NCBI GenBank assembly: GCA_009936675.1
Contig: JAACDY010000224.1
Location: forward strand, 1 to 7,091
Direction: 5' to 3'
Length of the DNA: 7,091 bases
Source: Bacteroidota bacterium
GTDB lineage: Bacteria > Bacteroidota > Bacteroidia > Flavobacteriales > Flavobacteriaceae
This document shows positions 1 to 6,877 of this stretch, piece by piece (positions within the stretch are counted from its first letter, which is position 1; the number at the start of each line of letters is the position of its first letter). Below the pieces are notes generated by a model. That model was not told where the DNA came from and did not search any database. It saw only the letters and a list, made by a program, of their open reading frames with translations. The position numbers and the translations under genes are program-made.

Positions 1-1938
1 GGCTATGTCTTCCAGTGATAATTTTCGGTCGATACTTTGTATTAAATACAATTTCAATGCGGAATTGGCTCCAGTACTTTTGATAATCAGATCATCGGGA
101 CGGGTAATTTCGTTTTCATTTACGTATTTTTTGATGAGTTCAATGAATTTTGCTCCATATCTTTTGGCTTTTCCCTCTCCTACTCCATTGATTTGATTGA
201 GTTCTTGTAAACTGATAGGATATTTGAGTGCCATGTCTTCTAGGGAGTATTCTTGAAAAACAGCAAATGGAGGAACATCTTCTTCTTGGGCAACTTGTTT
301 TCTCAATGAGCGCAACAAGTCCATCAAAATTATATCTGTGCTTCCTTGAGATTTTTTGGGGGCTAGATTGGATTGATTGGATTCATAATCATGGTCGGCA
401 GTAATCAAAAATGAACCTGGTTGATTCAAAAAAGACATCGCTTTTGGGGAGAGTTTGATGATTCCGTAGGTTTCAATCTCTTTGGAGAAAAATCCGTTGA
501 TCAGCGATTGTCGGAGTAGTGCCATCCAGAATTTAGCATCTCTGTCTTTACCGATACCAAAAAAAGGTTTTTCGTGCGTTCGATGTGAAAGAATCAAAGC
601 ATTTTTGGCCCCGATCAAGGTTTTGACGATTTCTTTTGACTTGTATTTTTCTTTGGTATCCAATACCGTTTGAATCAATATTTTCAATTCCTTTCCAGCT
701 TCACTCTTGGTTTTGGGATAGCGCATATTATCATCCATATCTGCACCATCTCCTTTTTCGGAATCAAATTCTTCTCCAAAATAATGGAGTATAAATTTCC
801 TTCTAGATATGGAAGTTTCGGCATAGGCGACCATTTCGTTGAGCAAAGCAAAACCCACCTCCTGTTCGGCTACGGGTTTTCCCGACATGAATTTTTCCAA
901 TTTTTCGATGTCTTTGTAGGAGTCAAAAGCCAAGCAATGACCCTCTCCTCCATCTCTTCCAGCTCTTCCGGTTTCTTGGTAGTAACTTTCTATACTTTTG
1001 GGAATATCGTGGTGAATCACAAACCTGACATCGGGCTTGTCAATTCCCATTCCAAAGGCAATGGTGGCAACAATGACATCGCAATCTTCCTTGAGAAACA
1101 TGTCTTGGTTTCGCACACGAGTTTTCGAATCCAAGCCCGCATGATAGGGTAAACCATTTATACCATTAACTTGCAACATCTTTGCCAATTCCTCCACCCG
1201 CTTTCTTGAAAGACAATAAACTATTCCAGATTTACCGTTATTACTCTTTATAAATTTAATGATATCAGCTTCGACTTGATCTGTTTTGGATCTGACCTCA
1301 TAATACAAATTGGGTCGATTAAAAGAGGATTTGAATACCTTGGCATCAGTTATTTTAAGATTTTTAAGAATGTCTTCTTGAACTTTTGGTGTAGCCGTTG
1401 CCGTCAAGGCGATGATAGGGATTTTTTGCCCCATTTGATCCAGAATAGTTCTCAAATTCCTGTATTCAGGTCTGAAATCGTGCCCCCACTCCGAAATACA
1501 ATGGGCTTCGTCAACCGCTAAAAATGAGATTTTTAGTGTTTTAAAAAAATCAATGGTGTCTTTTTTGGCTAAAGATTCAGGAGCTACAAAAAGTAATTTG
1601 GTGACTCCATTAATCAAATCTTGCTTAACCTGAAGGGTCTCGGTTTTGTTTTGGGAGGAATTTAAAACATGAGCAATGCCATCCTCAGCAGAAATACCTC
1701 TGATGGTGTCGACTTGGTTTTTCATCAATGCAATGAGAGGAGAGACCACAAGTGCTGTGCCCTCGCATAGCAGAGCGGGTAATTGATAACACATGGATTT
1801 TCCACCCCCAGTAGGCATGATGACAAAAGTATCCTTGTCAGAGAGTAAGTTTTCAATCACAGGTTCTTGTAAACCTTTGAAACTTGAAAAACCGAAGAAC
1901 TGTTTTAGAGATTTTTTTAAATCTTCTTGTATCTTCAA
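1..1938 (-). CDS. recQ: ATP-dependent DNA helicase RecQ, partial (C-terminus beyond window)
   Basis: RecQ is a 3'-5' superfamily 2 DNA helicase that unwinds recombination and replication intermediates in the cytoplasm. I translated the minus strand by hand; 646 codons are open to the left edge. Visible motifs are motif 0 (FGFSSFKGLQ, residues 15-24), Walker A (PTGGGKS, 42-48), DEAH (143-146), LTATATP (178-184) and QETGRAGRDG (321-330). An RQC winged-helix region lies near 420-505 and an HRDC domain near 535-607. Sequence continues past the HRDC domain, so the protein has a C-terminal extension, cut by the window. All four zinc-ligand positions of E. coli RecQ (C380, C397, C400, C403) are non-cysteine here: Ser378, then an acidic stretch 397-405 ending in Met405. 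The start is TTG, because an in-frame TAA lies four codons upstream and the first in-frame ATG falls inside Walker A. It is transcribed divergently from kdsD. The family call is very secure. Confidence 0.95.
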   Translation of the reverse strand, partial: MKIQEDLKKSLKQFFGFSSFKGLQEPVIENLLSDKDTFVIMPTGGGKSMCYQLPALLCEGTALVVSPLIALMKNQVDTIRGISAEDGIAHVLNSSQNKTETLQVKQDLINGVTKLLFVAPESLAKKDTIDFFKTLKISFLAVDEAHCISEWGHDFRPEYRNLRTILDQMGQKIPIIALTATATPKVQEDILKNLKITDAKVFKSSFNRPNLYYEVRSKTDQVEADIIKFIKSNNGKSGIVYCLSRKRVEELAKMLQVNGINGLPYHAGLDSKTRVRNQDMFLKEDCDVIVATIAFGMGIDKPDVRFVIHHDIPKSIESYYQETGRAGRDGGEGHCLAFDSYKDIEKLEKFMSGKPVAEQEVGFALLNEMVAYAETSISRRKFILHYFGEEFDSEKGDGADMDDNMRYPKTKSEAGKELKILIQTVLDTKEKYKSKEIVKTLIGAKNALILSHRTHEKPFFGIGKDRDAKFWMALLRQSLINGFFSKEIETYGIIKLSPKAMSFLNQPGSFLITADHDYESNQSNLAPKKSQGSTDIILMDLLRSLRKQVAQEEDVPPFAVFQEYSLEDMALKYPISLQELNQINGVGEGKAKRYGAKFIELIKKYVNENEITRPDDLIIKSTGANSALKLYLIQSIDRKLSLEDIA

Positions 1939-1964
1939 TGGGTGGGTTTAATTTAAAAATTATC

Positions 1965-1972
1965 TAAATTTG
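1965..1972 (+). promoter_or_regulatory. Candidate Bacteroidota -7 promoter box for kdsD operon
   Basis: TAAATTTG matches the Bacteroidota sigma-ABfr -7 consensus TAnnTTTG exactly and lies about 50 bp upstream of the kdsD start codon, on the correct strand. A matching -33 TTG/TTTG element is not evident about 19-23 bp upstream, where the sequence is GGGTTTAA. The prediction therefore rests on the -7 box and its position only. Transcription would start near 1978-1980 and leave a leader of about 45 nt. Confidence 0.45.
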
Positions 1973-1981
1973 TAATTACAA
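1970..1981. repeat. 12-bp perfect palindrome, possible operator
   Basis: TTGTAATTACAA is a perfect palindrome that overlaps the end of the candidate -7 box and the predicted transcription start. Such placement suits a repressor site. However, AT-rich palindromes of this length occur by chance a few times in a window this size, and no second copy or known regulator motif was recognised. Confidence 0.25.
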
Positions 1982-2023
1982 TATAGTTCTTTTAGCAAAA
2001 AAAAACTAATCAAAAAACACAAA

Positions 2024-2995
2024 TTGAGCGACAATACTACCGTTACTGAAATTGCTCGTAACACCATACGTCTTGAAACCCTATCTCTCAAATCATTGGA
2101 GGAGTCCATCGGATTTGATTTTGAACAAATCGTTCAATTGATTCATGAATCCAAGGGAAAAGTAGTCATTACGGGGGTTGGAAAAAGCGGAATCATTGCC
2201 ATGAAGATTGCTGCAAGTTTAAGTTCAACGGGTACTCCGGCCATTTATCTTCACGCCGCTGACGCCACCCATGGTGATTTGGGAATGGTTGAAAAGAAAG
2301 ATATTGTCATTGGAATTTCTAAAAGTGGGAATTCACAAGAGATCAAAGACCTCATCCCTTTTCTAAAAAACAATGGTAATACTTTAATAGGGATGACCGC
2401 CAATCCTGAATCCTATCTCGGAAAACAATCAGATTACCTGCTCTACACACCAGTGGACAAGGAGGCTTGCCCTCACAATTTAGCACCCACCACCAGCACC
2501 ACAGTCCAATTGGTTATGGGCGATGCGTTGGCCATGAGTTTGATGAACCTCAATAGTTTTCAATCCCAAGATTTTGCCCAAATTCATCCTTCGGGTAGTT
2601 TGGGAAAAAAATTACATCTCAAAGTCGTTGATTTAACGGATGATTACAAAATTCCAAGGGTTTCTATTGGGGCTACCCTTAAGGAAGTGATCTATGAAAT
2701 TTCCGAAAAAAGATTGGGAGCCACAGTGGTGGAAGACAATGGAAAGCTTTCTGGATTGGTTACCGATGGAGACATTCGTAGGATTCTGGAGAAAAACGAA
2801 AACATTAGTGGACTGATGGCCTCCGACATAATGACCAATAATCCGATTAGCGTAGCCGAGGACATGCTGGCTTTGGACGGGTTGAAATTAATGCAAGCCA
2901 AAAAAATAAATCATCTGATTGTCTTGGGAGAAGACAAAAACTACAAGGGTATGGTTCATATATTAGATTTTACAAAACAGGGTTTAAATGGATAA
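2024..2995 (+). CDS. kdsD: D-arabinose-5-phosphate isomerase, KdsD/KpsF/GutQ family
   Basis: It interconverts D-ribulose-5-phosphate and D-arabinose-5-phosphate, the first committed step toward Kdo, the inner-core sugar of LPS; it acts in the cytoplasm. The 323-residue length is typical. An N-terminal SIS domain spans about 35-200 (GVGKSG at 51-56, ATHGDLGM at 81-88, CPHNLAPT at 149-156, HPSG at 188-191). Two CBS domains follow (about 211-260 and 268-320). The four residues equivalent to E. coli KdsD catalytic Lys59, Glu111, Glu152 and His193 are present as Lys54, Glu106, Glu147 and His188, at a constant offset of five, so the enzyme should be active. The start is TTG: the next in-frame ATG is codon 60, inside the SIS domain. 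Its 3' end overlaps tatC by 8 bp. KdsD, KpsF and GutQ paralogs cannot be told apart by sequence alone, but the neighbouring lptB favours the LPS role. Confidence 0.93.
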   Translation: MSDNTTVTEIARNTIRLETLSLKSLEESIGFDFEQIVQLIHESKGKVVITGVGKSGIIAMKIAASLSSTGTPAIYLHAADATHGDLGMVEKKDIVIGISKSGNSQEIKDLIPFLKNNGNTLIGMTANPESYLGKQSDYLLYTPVDKEACPHNLAPTTSTTVQLVMGDALAMSLMNLNSFQSQDFAQIHPSGSLGKKLHLKVVDLTDDYKIPRVSIGATLKEVIYEISEKRLGATVVEDNGKLSGLVTDGDIRRILEKNENISGLMASDIMTNNPISVAEDMLALDGLKLMQAKKINHLIVLGEDKNYKGMVHILDFTKQGLNG

Positions 2996-3818
2996 AAATC
3001 CCAATGAAATGTCCTTTTTGGATCACTTAGAAGAACTTAGATGGCATCTGATTCGATCTTGTTTGGCCATTGTAATATTGGCCTCAGCAGCCTTTATAGC
3101 AAAGGATTTTATCTTCGACACCATTATTTTGGGACCTAAAAAAATAGACTTCCCTACCTACAAATGGTTTTGTCATCTATCAGAAACCTTTGGTCAGGGA
3201 GACAGTTTTTGTATCAGTGAGATGCCTTTTAGAATTCAAAGTCGAACGGTGGCAGGTCAGTTTTCTGCTCACTTGTGGACTTCAATTCTAGCAGGTTTTA
3301 TTGTTGCATTTCCTTATGTAATTTTTGAGTTTTGGAAATTTGTAAGTCCAGGACTCCACGAAAATGAACGAAAGAACGCAAGAGGATTTATTTTTATTTC
3401 TTCATTACTTTTTTTTGTGGGTGTCCTTTTTGGATATTATGTAGTCACTCCACTTTCGATCAATTTTTTAGGCAATTACACCGTTAGCGGTGAGGTATTC
3501 AACGATTTTGATCTCAGCAGTTATATTGGACTGTTACGCGCCTCTGTTTTGGCCAGTGGACTCATTTTTGAATTACCCATCATCATTTACTTCCTCACCA
3601 AAGTAGGAATCGTTACTCCAACATTTTTAAGGAAAAACCGAAAGTTTGCATTGGTGATTGTTTTGAGTTTATCGGCTATCATTACACCTCCCGATATTGT
3701 GAGTCAGATCATCGTAAGTATTCCCCTACTTATATTGTATGAAGTAAGTATCTATATCTCAAAATTTACACACCGACGCATAGAAAAAGAAATGCAAAAA
3801 TCCTCTTCAGCCCAATGA
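2988..3818 (+). CDS. tatC: Sec-independent protein translocase subunit TatC
   Basis: TatC is the core membrane subunit of the twin-arginine translocase; it recognises RR signal peptides and, with TatA, exports folded proteins. The N-terminal cytoplasmic signature FLDHLEELR is at residues 10-18. Six membrane segments are apparent at roughly 21-41, 95-117, 131-155, 180-200, 220-235 and 238-257. Conserved features include Glu127 in the first cytoplasmic loop (NERK, matching E. coli Glu103), Glu195 in TM4 (FELP, matching Glu170) and the TPPD motif at 233-236 before TM6. The first periplasmic loop (about 45-92) is longer than in E. coli TatC and contains two cysteines (62 and 75). The 276-residue length is normal. 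The ATG overlaps the end of kdsD and the stop overlaps lptB (ATGA), which implies translational coupling. An alternative start is Met8 (3009). No tatA/tatB is in the window. Confidence 0.95.
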   Translation: MDKNPNEMSFLDHLEELRWHLIRSCLAIVILASAAFIAKDFIFDTIILGPKKIDFPTYKWFCHLSETFGQGDSFCISEMPFRIQSRTVAGQFSAHLWTSILAGFIVAFPYVIFEFWKFVSPGLHENERKNARGFIFISSLLFFVGVLFGYYVVTPLSINFLGNYTVSGEVFNDFDLSSYIGLLRASVLASGLIFELPIIIYFLTKVGIVTPTFLRKNRKFALVIVLSLSAIITPPDIVSQIIVSIPLLILYEVSIYISKFTHRRIEKEMQKSSSAQ

Positions 3819-4555
3819 TATTAAGTGCCGAGAATATTGAAAAGTCCTATAAAGGACGAAAAGTTGTTAAAGGAATTTCGATTTCAGTTGAGCAAGGAGA
3901 AATAGTAGGTTTATTAGGGCCCAATGGTGCCGGGAAAACAACTTCTTTTTACATGATTGTGGGCTTGATCAAACCCCAAGCCGGTAGGATTCTTTTGGAT
4001 GATGTTGACATCACTTCCTTTCCTATGTACAAAAGGGCACAAAACGGAATCGGTTACTTGGCTCAGGAAGCCTCTGTTTTTCGAAAACTAAGTGTAGAAG
4101 ACAACATATTGAGTGTTTTGCAACTCAGTGAACTTTCCAAAGCCCAACAAAAAGAAAAAATGGAAGCCTTGCTGGAAGAATTTGGTTTGACCCATATCCG
4201 AAAAAGTAGGGGTGACCTACTCTCAGGTGGAGAAAGAAGAAGAACAGAAATTGCAAGAGCACTGGCCACCGATCCTAAATTTGTACTCTTAGATGAACCC
4301 TTTGCAGGAGTAGATCCTGTAGCCGTGGAAGACATTCAAAAAATTGTTGCCCACCTTAAGGAAAAAAATATTGGTATTCTAATCACTGATCACAATGTCC
4401 AAGAAACCTTAGCCATTACCGATAAAACCTTTTTGATGTTCGAAGGTAGTATCCTAAAAGCAGGAACCCCCGAGGAGCTTGCTCAAGATGAGATGGTTCG
4501 AAAGGTTTACTTGGGCAAGAATTTTGAATTGAGGAAAAAAAAATTATTTCTCTAA
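3815..4555 (+). CDS. lptB: LPS export ABC transporter ATP-binding protein LptB
   Basis: LptB is the cytoplasmic ATPase of the LptB2FG(C) complex, which extracts LPS from the inner membrane and drives it across the periplasm. All ABC ATPase motifs are present: Walker A GPNGAGKT (35-42), Q-loop Gln84 in the LptB-like context YLAQEASVFRKLSVEDN, signature LSGGE (136-140), Walker B VLLDEP (157-162) with catalytic Glu161, and H-loop His193 in TDHNVQETL. The C-terminal YLGKNFEL stretch is typical of LptB and separates it from the related amino-acid importer ATPases. The length of 246 matches the family (about 241 in E. coli). Its ATG overlaps the tatC stop by 4 bp, so it is the third gene of the kdsD-tatC-lptB operon. 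The membrane partners LptF/LptG are not in the window, as is common. Confidence 0.95.
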   Translation: MILSAENIEKSYKGRKVVKGISISVEQGEIVGLLGPNGAGKTTSFYMIVGLIKPQAGRILLDDVDITSFPMYKRAQNGIGYLAQEASVFRKLSVEDNILSVLQLSELSKAQQKEKMEALLEEFGLTHIRKSRGDLLSGGERRRTEIARALATDPKFVLLDEPFAGVDPVAVEDIQKIVAHLKEKNIGILITDHNVQETLAITDKTFLMFEGSILKAGTPEELAQDEMVRKVYLGKNFELRKKKLFL

Positions 4556-4605
4556 CAAACTAATTATACTTGGGAAGACCAGATAACTGCTCACACCTAT
4601 CCCAC

Positions 4606-5013
4606 ATGCACATAGATATTAGAAGTATCGGTACTTCAAAAGATCTGGAAACAGTAAACAGTCTTCTGTGTAGTGCTTTCAGCATAGTACCCTCACACCC
4701 CATTGAAAAGGCTTTTTTAACGAATCCAAACGCTCACTGTTTTGTTGCCGAATATCAAGGGGAAATTATTGGAACTGCCACCCTTCACTTGATTCAAAAA
4801 ACAAATAGAATTATGGGTCTCATTGAGGACGTAGTAATTGCAAACAAATTTCAAGGAAAGGGAATTGGAAAAGCACTACTCGAAAAACTAATTACAACAT
4901 CAAAAAAGAAAGGATGTTACAAAATAATTCTAAACAGTGATCAAAAAAACATAAGATTTTATGAGAAACAAGGATTCATTGCAAAAGAAATTCAAATGGT
5001 AATAAGACATTAA
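4606..5013 (+). CDS. GNAT acetyltransferase resembling glucosamine-6-phosphate N-acetyltransferase (Gna1-like)
   Basis: This small GNAT-fold protein probably uses acetyl-CoA to acetylate GlcN-6-P to GlcNAc-6-P. From the chosen ATG it has 135 residues. The acetyl-CoA loop QGKGIG is at 83-88, preceded by IEDVV (73-77). After it come GCYKIIL (103-109), KNIRFYEKQGF (114-124) and a C-terminal MVIRH. From memory, yeast Gna1 has nearly the same blocks in the same order (IEDIAV, QGQGLG, GCYKIIL, KNVKFYEKCGF, ending MQIRK). This is a much closer match than generic GNAT similarity. The position 2 bp upstream of glmS, whose product is GlcN-6-P, supports the substrate assignment. A TTG 36 bp upstream (4570) is in frame, but ATG 4606 starts directly at the first beta strand and is preferred. 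GNAT membership is certain; the substrate is inferred. Codons appear more A-rich than in the upstream operon. Confidence 0.8.
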   Translation: MHIDIRSIGTSKDLETVNSLLCSAFSIVPSHPIEKAFLTNPNAHCFVAEYQGEIIGTATLHLIQKTNRIMGLIEDVVIANKFQGKGIGKALLEKLITTSKKKGCYKIILNSDQKNIRFYEKQGFIAKEIQMVIRH

Positions 5014-6443
5014 TTATGTGTGGAATCGTATCTTACATAGGAGAGAGAAAAGCATTGCCAATTCTTCTGGAAGGGCTAAGCAGATTGGAATACAGAGGTT
5101 ATGACAGTGCTGGAATTTTTATTTGTTCATCTCAGGAAAACCAACTCTTAAAAGTAGCAGGGAAGGTAAAAGCACTACAAAATGCTTTTGACATGCAACC
5201 CGACATTCAGGCTGAGATTGGAATAGGTCATTCACGTTGGGCAACACATGGCCAACCCAATAAGATCAATGCACATCCCCATGTATCTAACAACGGCCAA
5301 TTGGTAATGGTTCACAACGGTATTATTGAAAATTATGAAGTACTCAAATCAGTCCTAATGTCAAAGGGCTATACCTTCAAATCTGATACCGATACTGAGG
5401 TTTTGGTCAACCTTATTGAAGACTTTCAAAAGGAAAAAGAAATTCCACTAGAGGATGCTGTTCCAGCGGCACTTCGACAAGTTGTTGGCGCTTACGGAAT
5501 CGTACTATTTGATCAAAAAGAGCCTGACACCTTAATTTCTGCTCGACTTGGAAGTCCCCTTGTAATCGGTGTGGGTGAGAATGAGTTTTTTGTTACCTCA
5601 GATGCAGCTCCATTTATTGAATACACCAAAGAGGCGGTGTACTTAAAGGAGTATGAACTGGCAATAATTCAAAAAAATCATCCCCTTAAAATACGCAATA
5701 TCCAAAATGAATTAAGTGTTGATCCTTATATCGAAAAGCTACAATGGAGTCTAGAAAATATTCAAAAAGGGGGATACGATCATTTCATGTTAAAAGAAAT
5801 TTATGAGCAACCCAACGCGTTACGCAATACCTTAAGGGGGCGAATAGATACAAAAAACAGTGCTGTTCAAATCAATGGAGTAAGTGCTTTTGAAGATAAA
5901 TTCATAAGTGCTAAACGCATCATCATTGTAGGTTGTGGAACTTCATGGCATGCTGGTCTGGTCGGTGAATACTTGATTGAGCTTCTGGCAAGGCTCCCTG
6001 TTGAAGTTGAATATGCCTCAGAATTCCGTTATCGCAATCCAATAATTGATCAAAATGATATTGTGATACCCATATCCCAATCTGGAGAAACTGCCGATAC
6101 TTTGGCAGCCATAAAGATTGCAAGGGAAAAAGGTGCCTTTATTTTTGGGATATCCAACGTTGTAGGAGCATCTATACCTGGAGAAACAGATTCTGGCATA
6201 TACTCCCATGCTGGTCCAGAAGTAGGTGTTGCATCAACTAAATCCTTTACCACTCAAGTAGGGGTTCTCATGCTGCTTGCCATCAAGATTGCACAATTAA
6301 AGAATAGAATAAGTCCCTCCGAAAGTTTCGCACTGATTAGTGAGTTAGAAGAAATACCAAATCTTCTGCAAGATTTTCTGGAAAACAGTGCATCTATCAA
6401 ACCTATTGCAGAGGCCTACCATGAGGTTTCAAATTGCTTGTAT

Positions 6444-6446
6444 TGA
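6444..6446 (+). other. Premature in-frame TGA in glmS (Leu477 position)
   Basis: TGA lies between TAT (Tyr476) and GGA (Gly478), where GlmS proteins have the conserved LGRG motif of the second SIS domain. The other genes here read in the standard code: Trp is always TGG, no other in-frame TGA occurs inside a gene, and tatC ends in TGA. A short potential stem (GGAAG 6447-6451 with CTTCC 6461-6465) follows directly, but it is too small to argue for recoding. Confidence 0.8.
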
Positions 6447-6467
6447 GGAAGAGGATTAAACTTCCCA

Positions 6468-6863
6468 GTGGCACTAGAGGGGGCGTTAAAACTAAAGGAA
6501 ATATCCTATATCCATGCGGAAGGTTATCCCGCTGCTGAGATGAAACATGGCCCCATTGCACTAATTGATGAAAACATGCCTGTAATTGTCATTGCAACCA
6601 AAAAAGGAAACTACGACAAAATTGTTTCCAACATTCAAGAAATAAAGTCCAGAAAAGGAAAAATTATTGCCATAGTAACTTCTGGTGACAGTTCCGTAAG
6701 GGAATTAGCAGATCATGTGATTGAAATTCCTGATTGTTCGAATTACTTTACTCCTTTGTTTGCAGTTATTCCTTTACAGCTTTTATCATATCACATTGCT
6801 GTTATTAGAGGTTGTCATGTGGATCAACCCAGAAATTTAGCTAAGTCAGTAACAGTGGAGTAG
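6468..6863 (+). CDS. glmS: C-terminal SIS fragment of GlmS downstream of the stop
   Basis: This is the remainder of the interrupted glmS, in the same frame. If translation re-initiated, the first candidate is GTG at 6468 (Val485 of the full protein), about 13 nt after a purine-rich stretch (AGGAAGAGG, 6446-6454). The 131 residues would hold most of the second SIS domain, including the isomerase residues and the family-typical ending QPRNLAKSVTVE, but no glutaminase domain. I consider independent expression unlikely; it is listed so that the fragment is not mistaken for a separate gene. Confidence 0.3.
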   Translation: MALEGALKLKEISYIHAEGYPAAEMKHGPIALIDENMPVIVIATKKGNYDKIVSNIQEIKSRKGKIIAIVTSGDSSVRELADHVIEIPDCSNYFTPLFAVIPLQLLSYHIAVIRGCHVDQPRNLAKSVTVE

Positions 6864-6877
6864 AGATATGGAACGAG

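Larger units (their letters stand above)
1939..2023. promoter_or_regulatory. Divergent recQ/kdsD intergenic region
   Basis: This 85-bp AT-rich spacer separates two divergent genes that both start with TTG. It must contain the 5' regions of recQ (leftward) and of the kdsD-tatC-lptB operon (rightward), unless transcription starts inside the genes. No clear Shine-Dalgarno sequence precedes either start, which is normal in Bacteroidota. An A-rich run (about 1997-2005) precedes kdsD. I did not find a convincing leftward -7 box for recQ. An imperfect AT-rich inverted repeat (AATTTA at 1950-1955, TAAATT at 1965-1970) lies in the middle. Confidence 0.55.
5016..6863 (+). pseudogene. glmS: Glutamine-fructose-6-phosphate aminotransferase GlmS, interrupted by in-frame TGA
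   Basis: GlmS makes glucosamine-6-phosphate from fructose-6-phosphate and glutamine, the entry step to UDP-GlcNAc, peptidoglycan and LPS. Counted through the stop, the frame has 615 codons, close to E. coli's 609. The glutaminase domain starts with the nucleophile Cys2 (MCGIV) and has GHSRWATHG (71-79), HNGIIENY (100-107) and DTDTEV (124-129). SIS domain 1 carries VGCGTSWHAG (305-314), SQSGETADT (354-362) and ASTKSFTTQ (406-414). TGA replaces codon 477, a Leu in homologs (LGRG motif); one T-to-G change from TTA explains it. Beyond it the frame continues uninterrupted, with Lys492, Glu495, His511 and Lys610 matching E. coli isomerase residues Lys485, Glu488, His504 and Lys603. The product ending at 6446 (476 aa) lacks these and should not make GlcN-6-P. 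No other decay is visible, so a sequencing error or very recent nonsense mutation is likely. Only 2 bp separate it from the acetyltransferase gene. Confidence 0.85.

Noticed and set aside
5..1521. Several plus-strand ORFs of 63-160 codons opposite recQ
   Set aside because: They are antisense to a clearly coding recQ frame with all helicase motifs, and their translations show no recognisable family.
4565..4572. TATACTTG as a -7 promoter box for the acetyltransferase gene
   Set aside because: It has one mismatch to TAnnTTTG and no suitable -33 element. The 50-bp gap after lptB also shows no hairpin terminator, so read-through from lptB is equally possible.
4570..4605. TTG at 4570 as start of the acetyltransferase
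   Set aside because: The 12 extra residues do not look like part of the GNAT fold, and ATG 4606 begins exactly at the first predicted strand.
5014..5015. glmS ribozyme or riboswitch upstream of glmS
   Set aside because: Only 2 bp separate glmS from the acetyltransferase gene and no ribozyme core was seen. The element is typical of Firmicutes.
6444..6465. TGA followed by a small stem (GGAAG/CTTCC) as a selenocysteine or programmed readthrough site
   Set aside because: The stem is only 5 bp and lies directly at the stop. Homologs have Leu here rather than Cys, and no GlmS selenoprotein is known to me.
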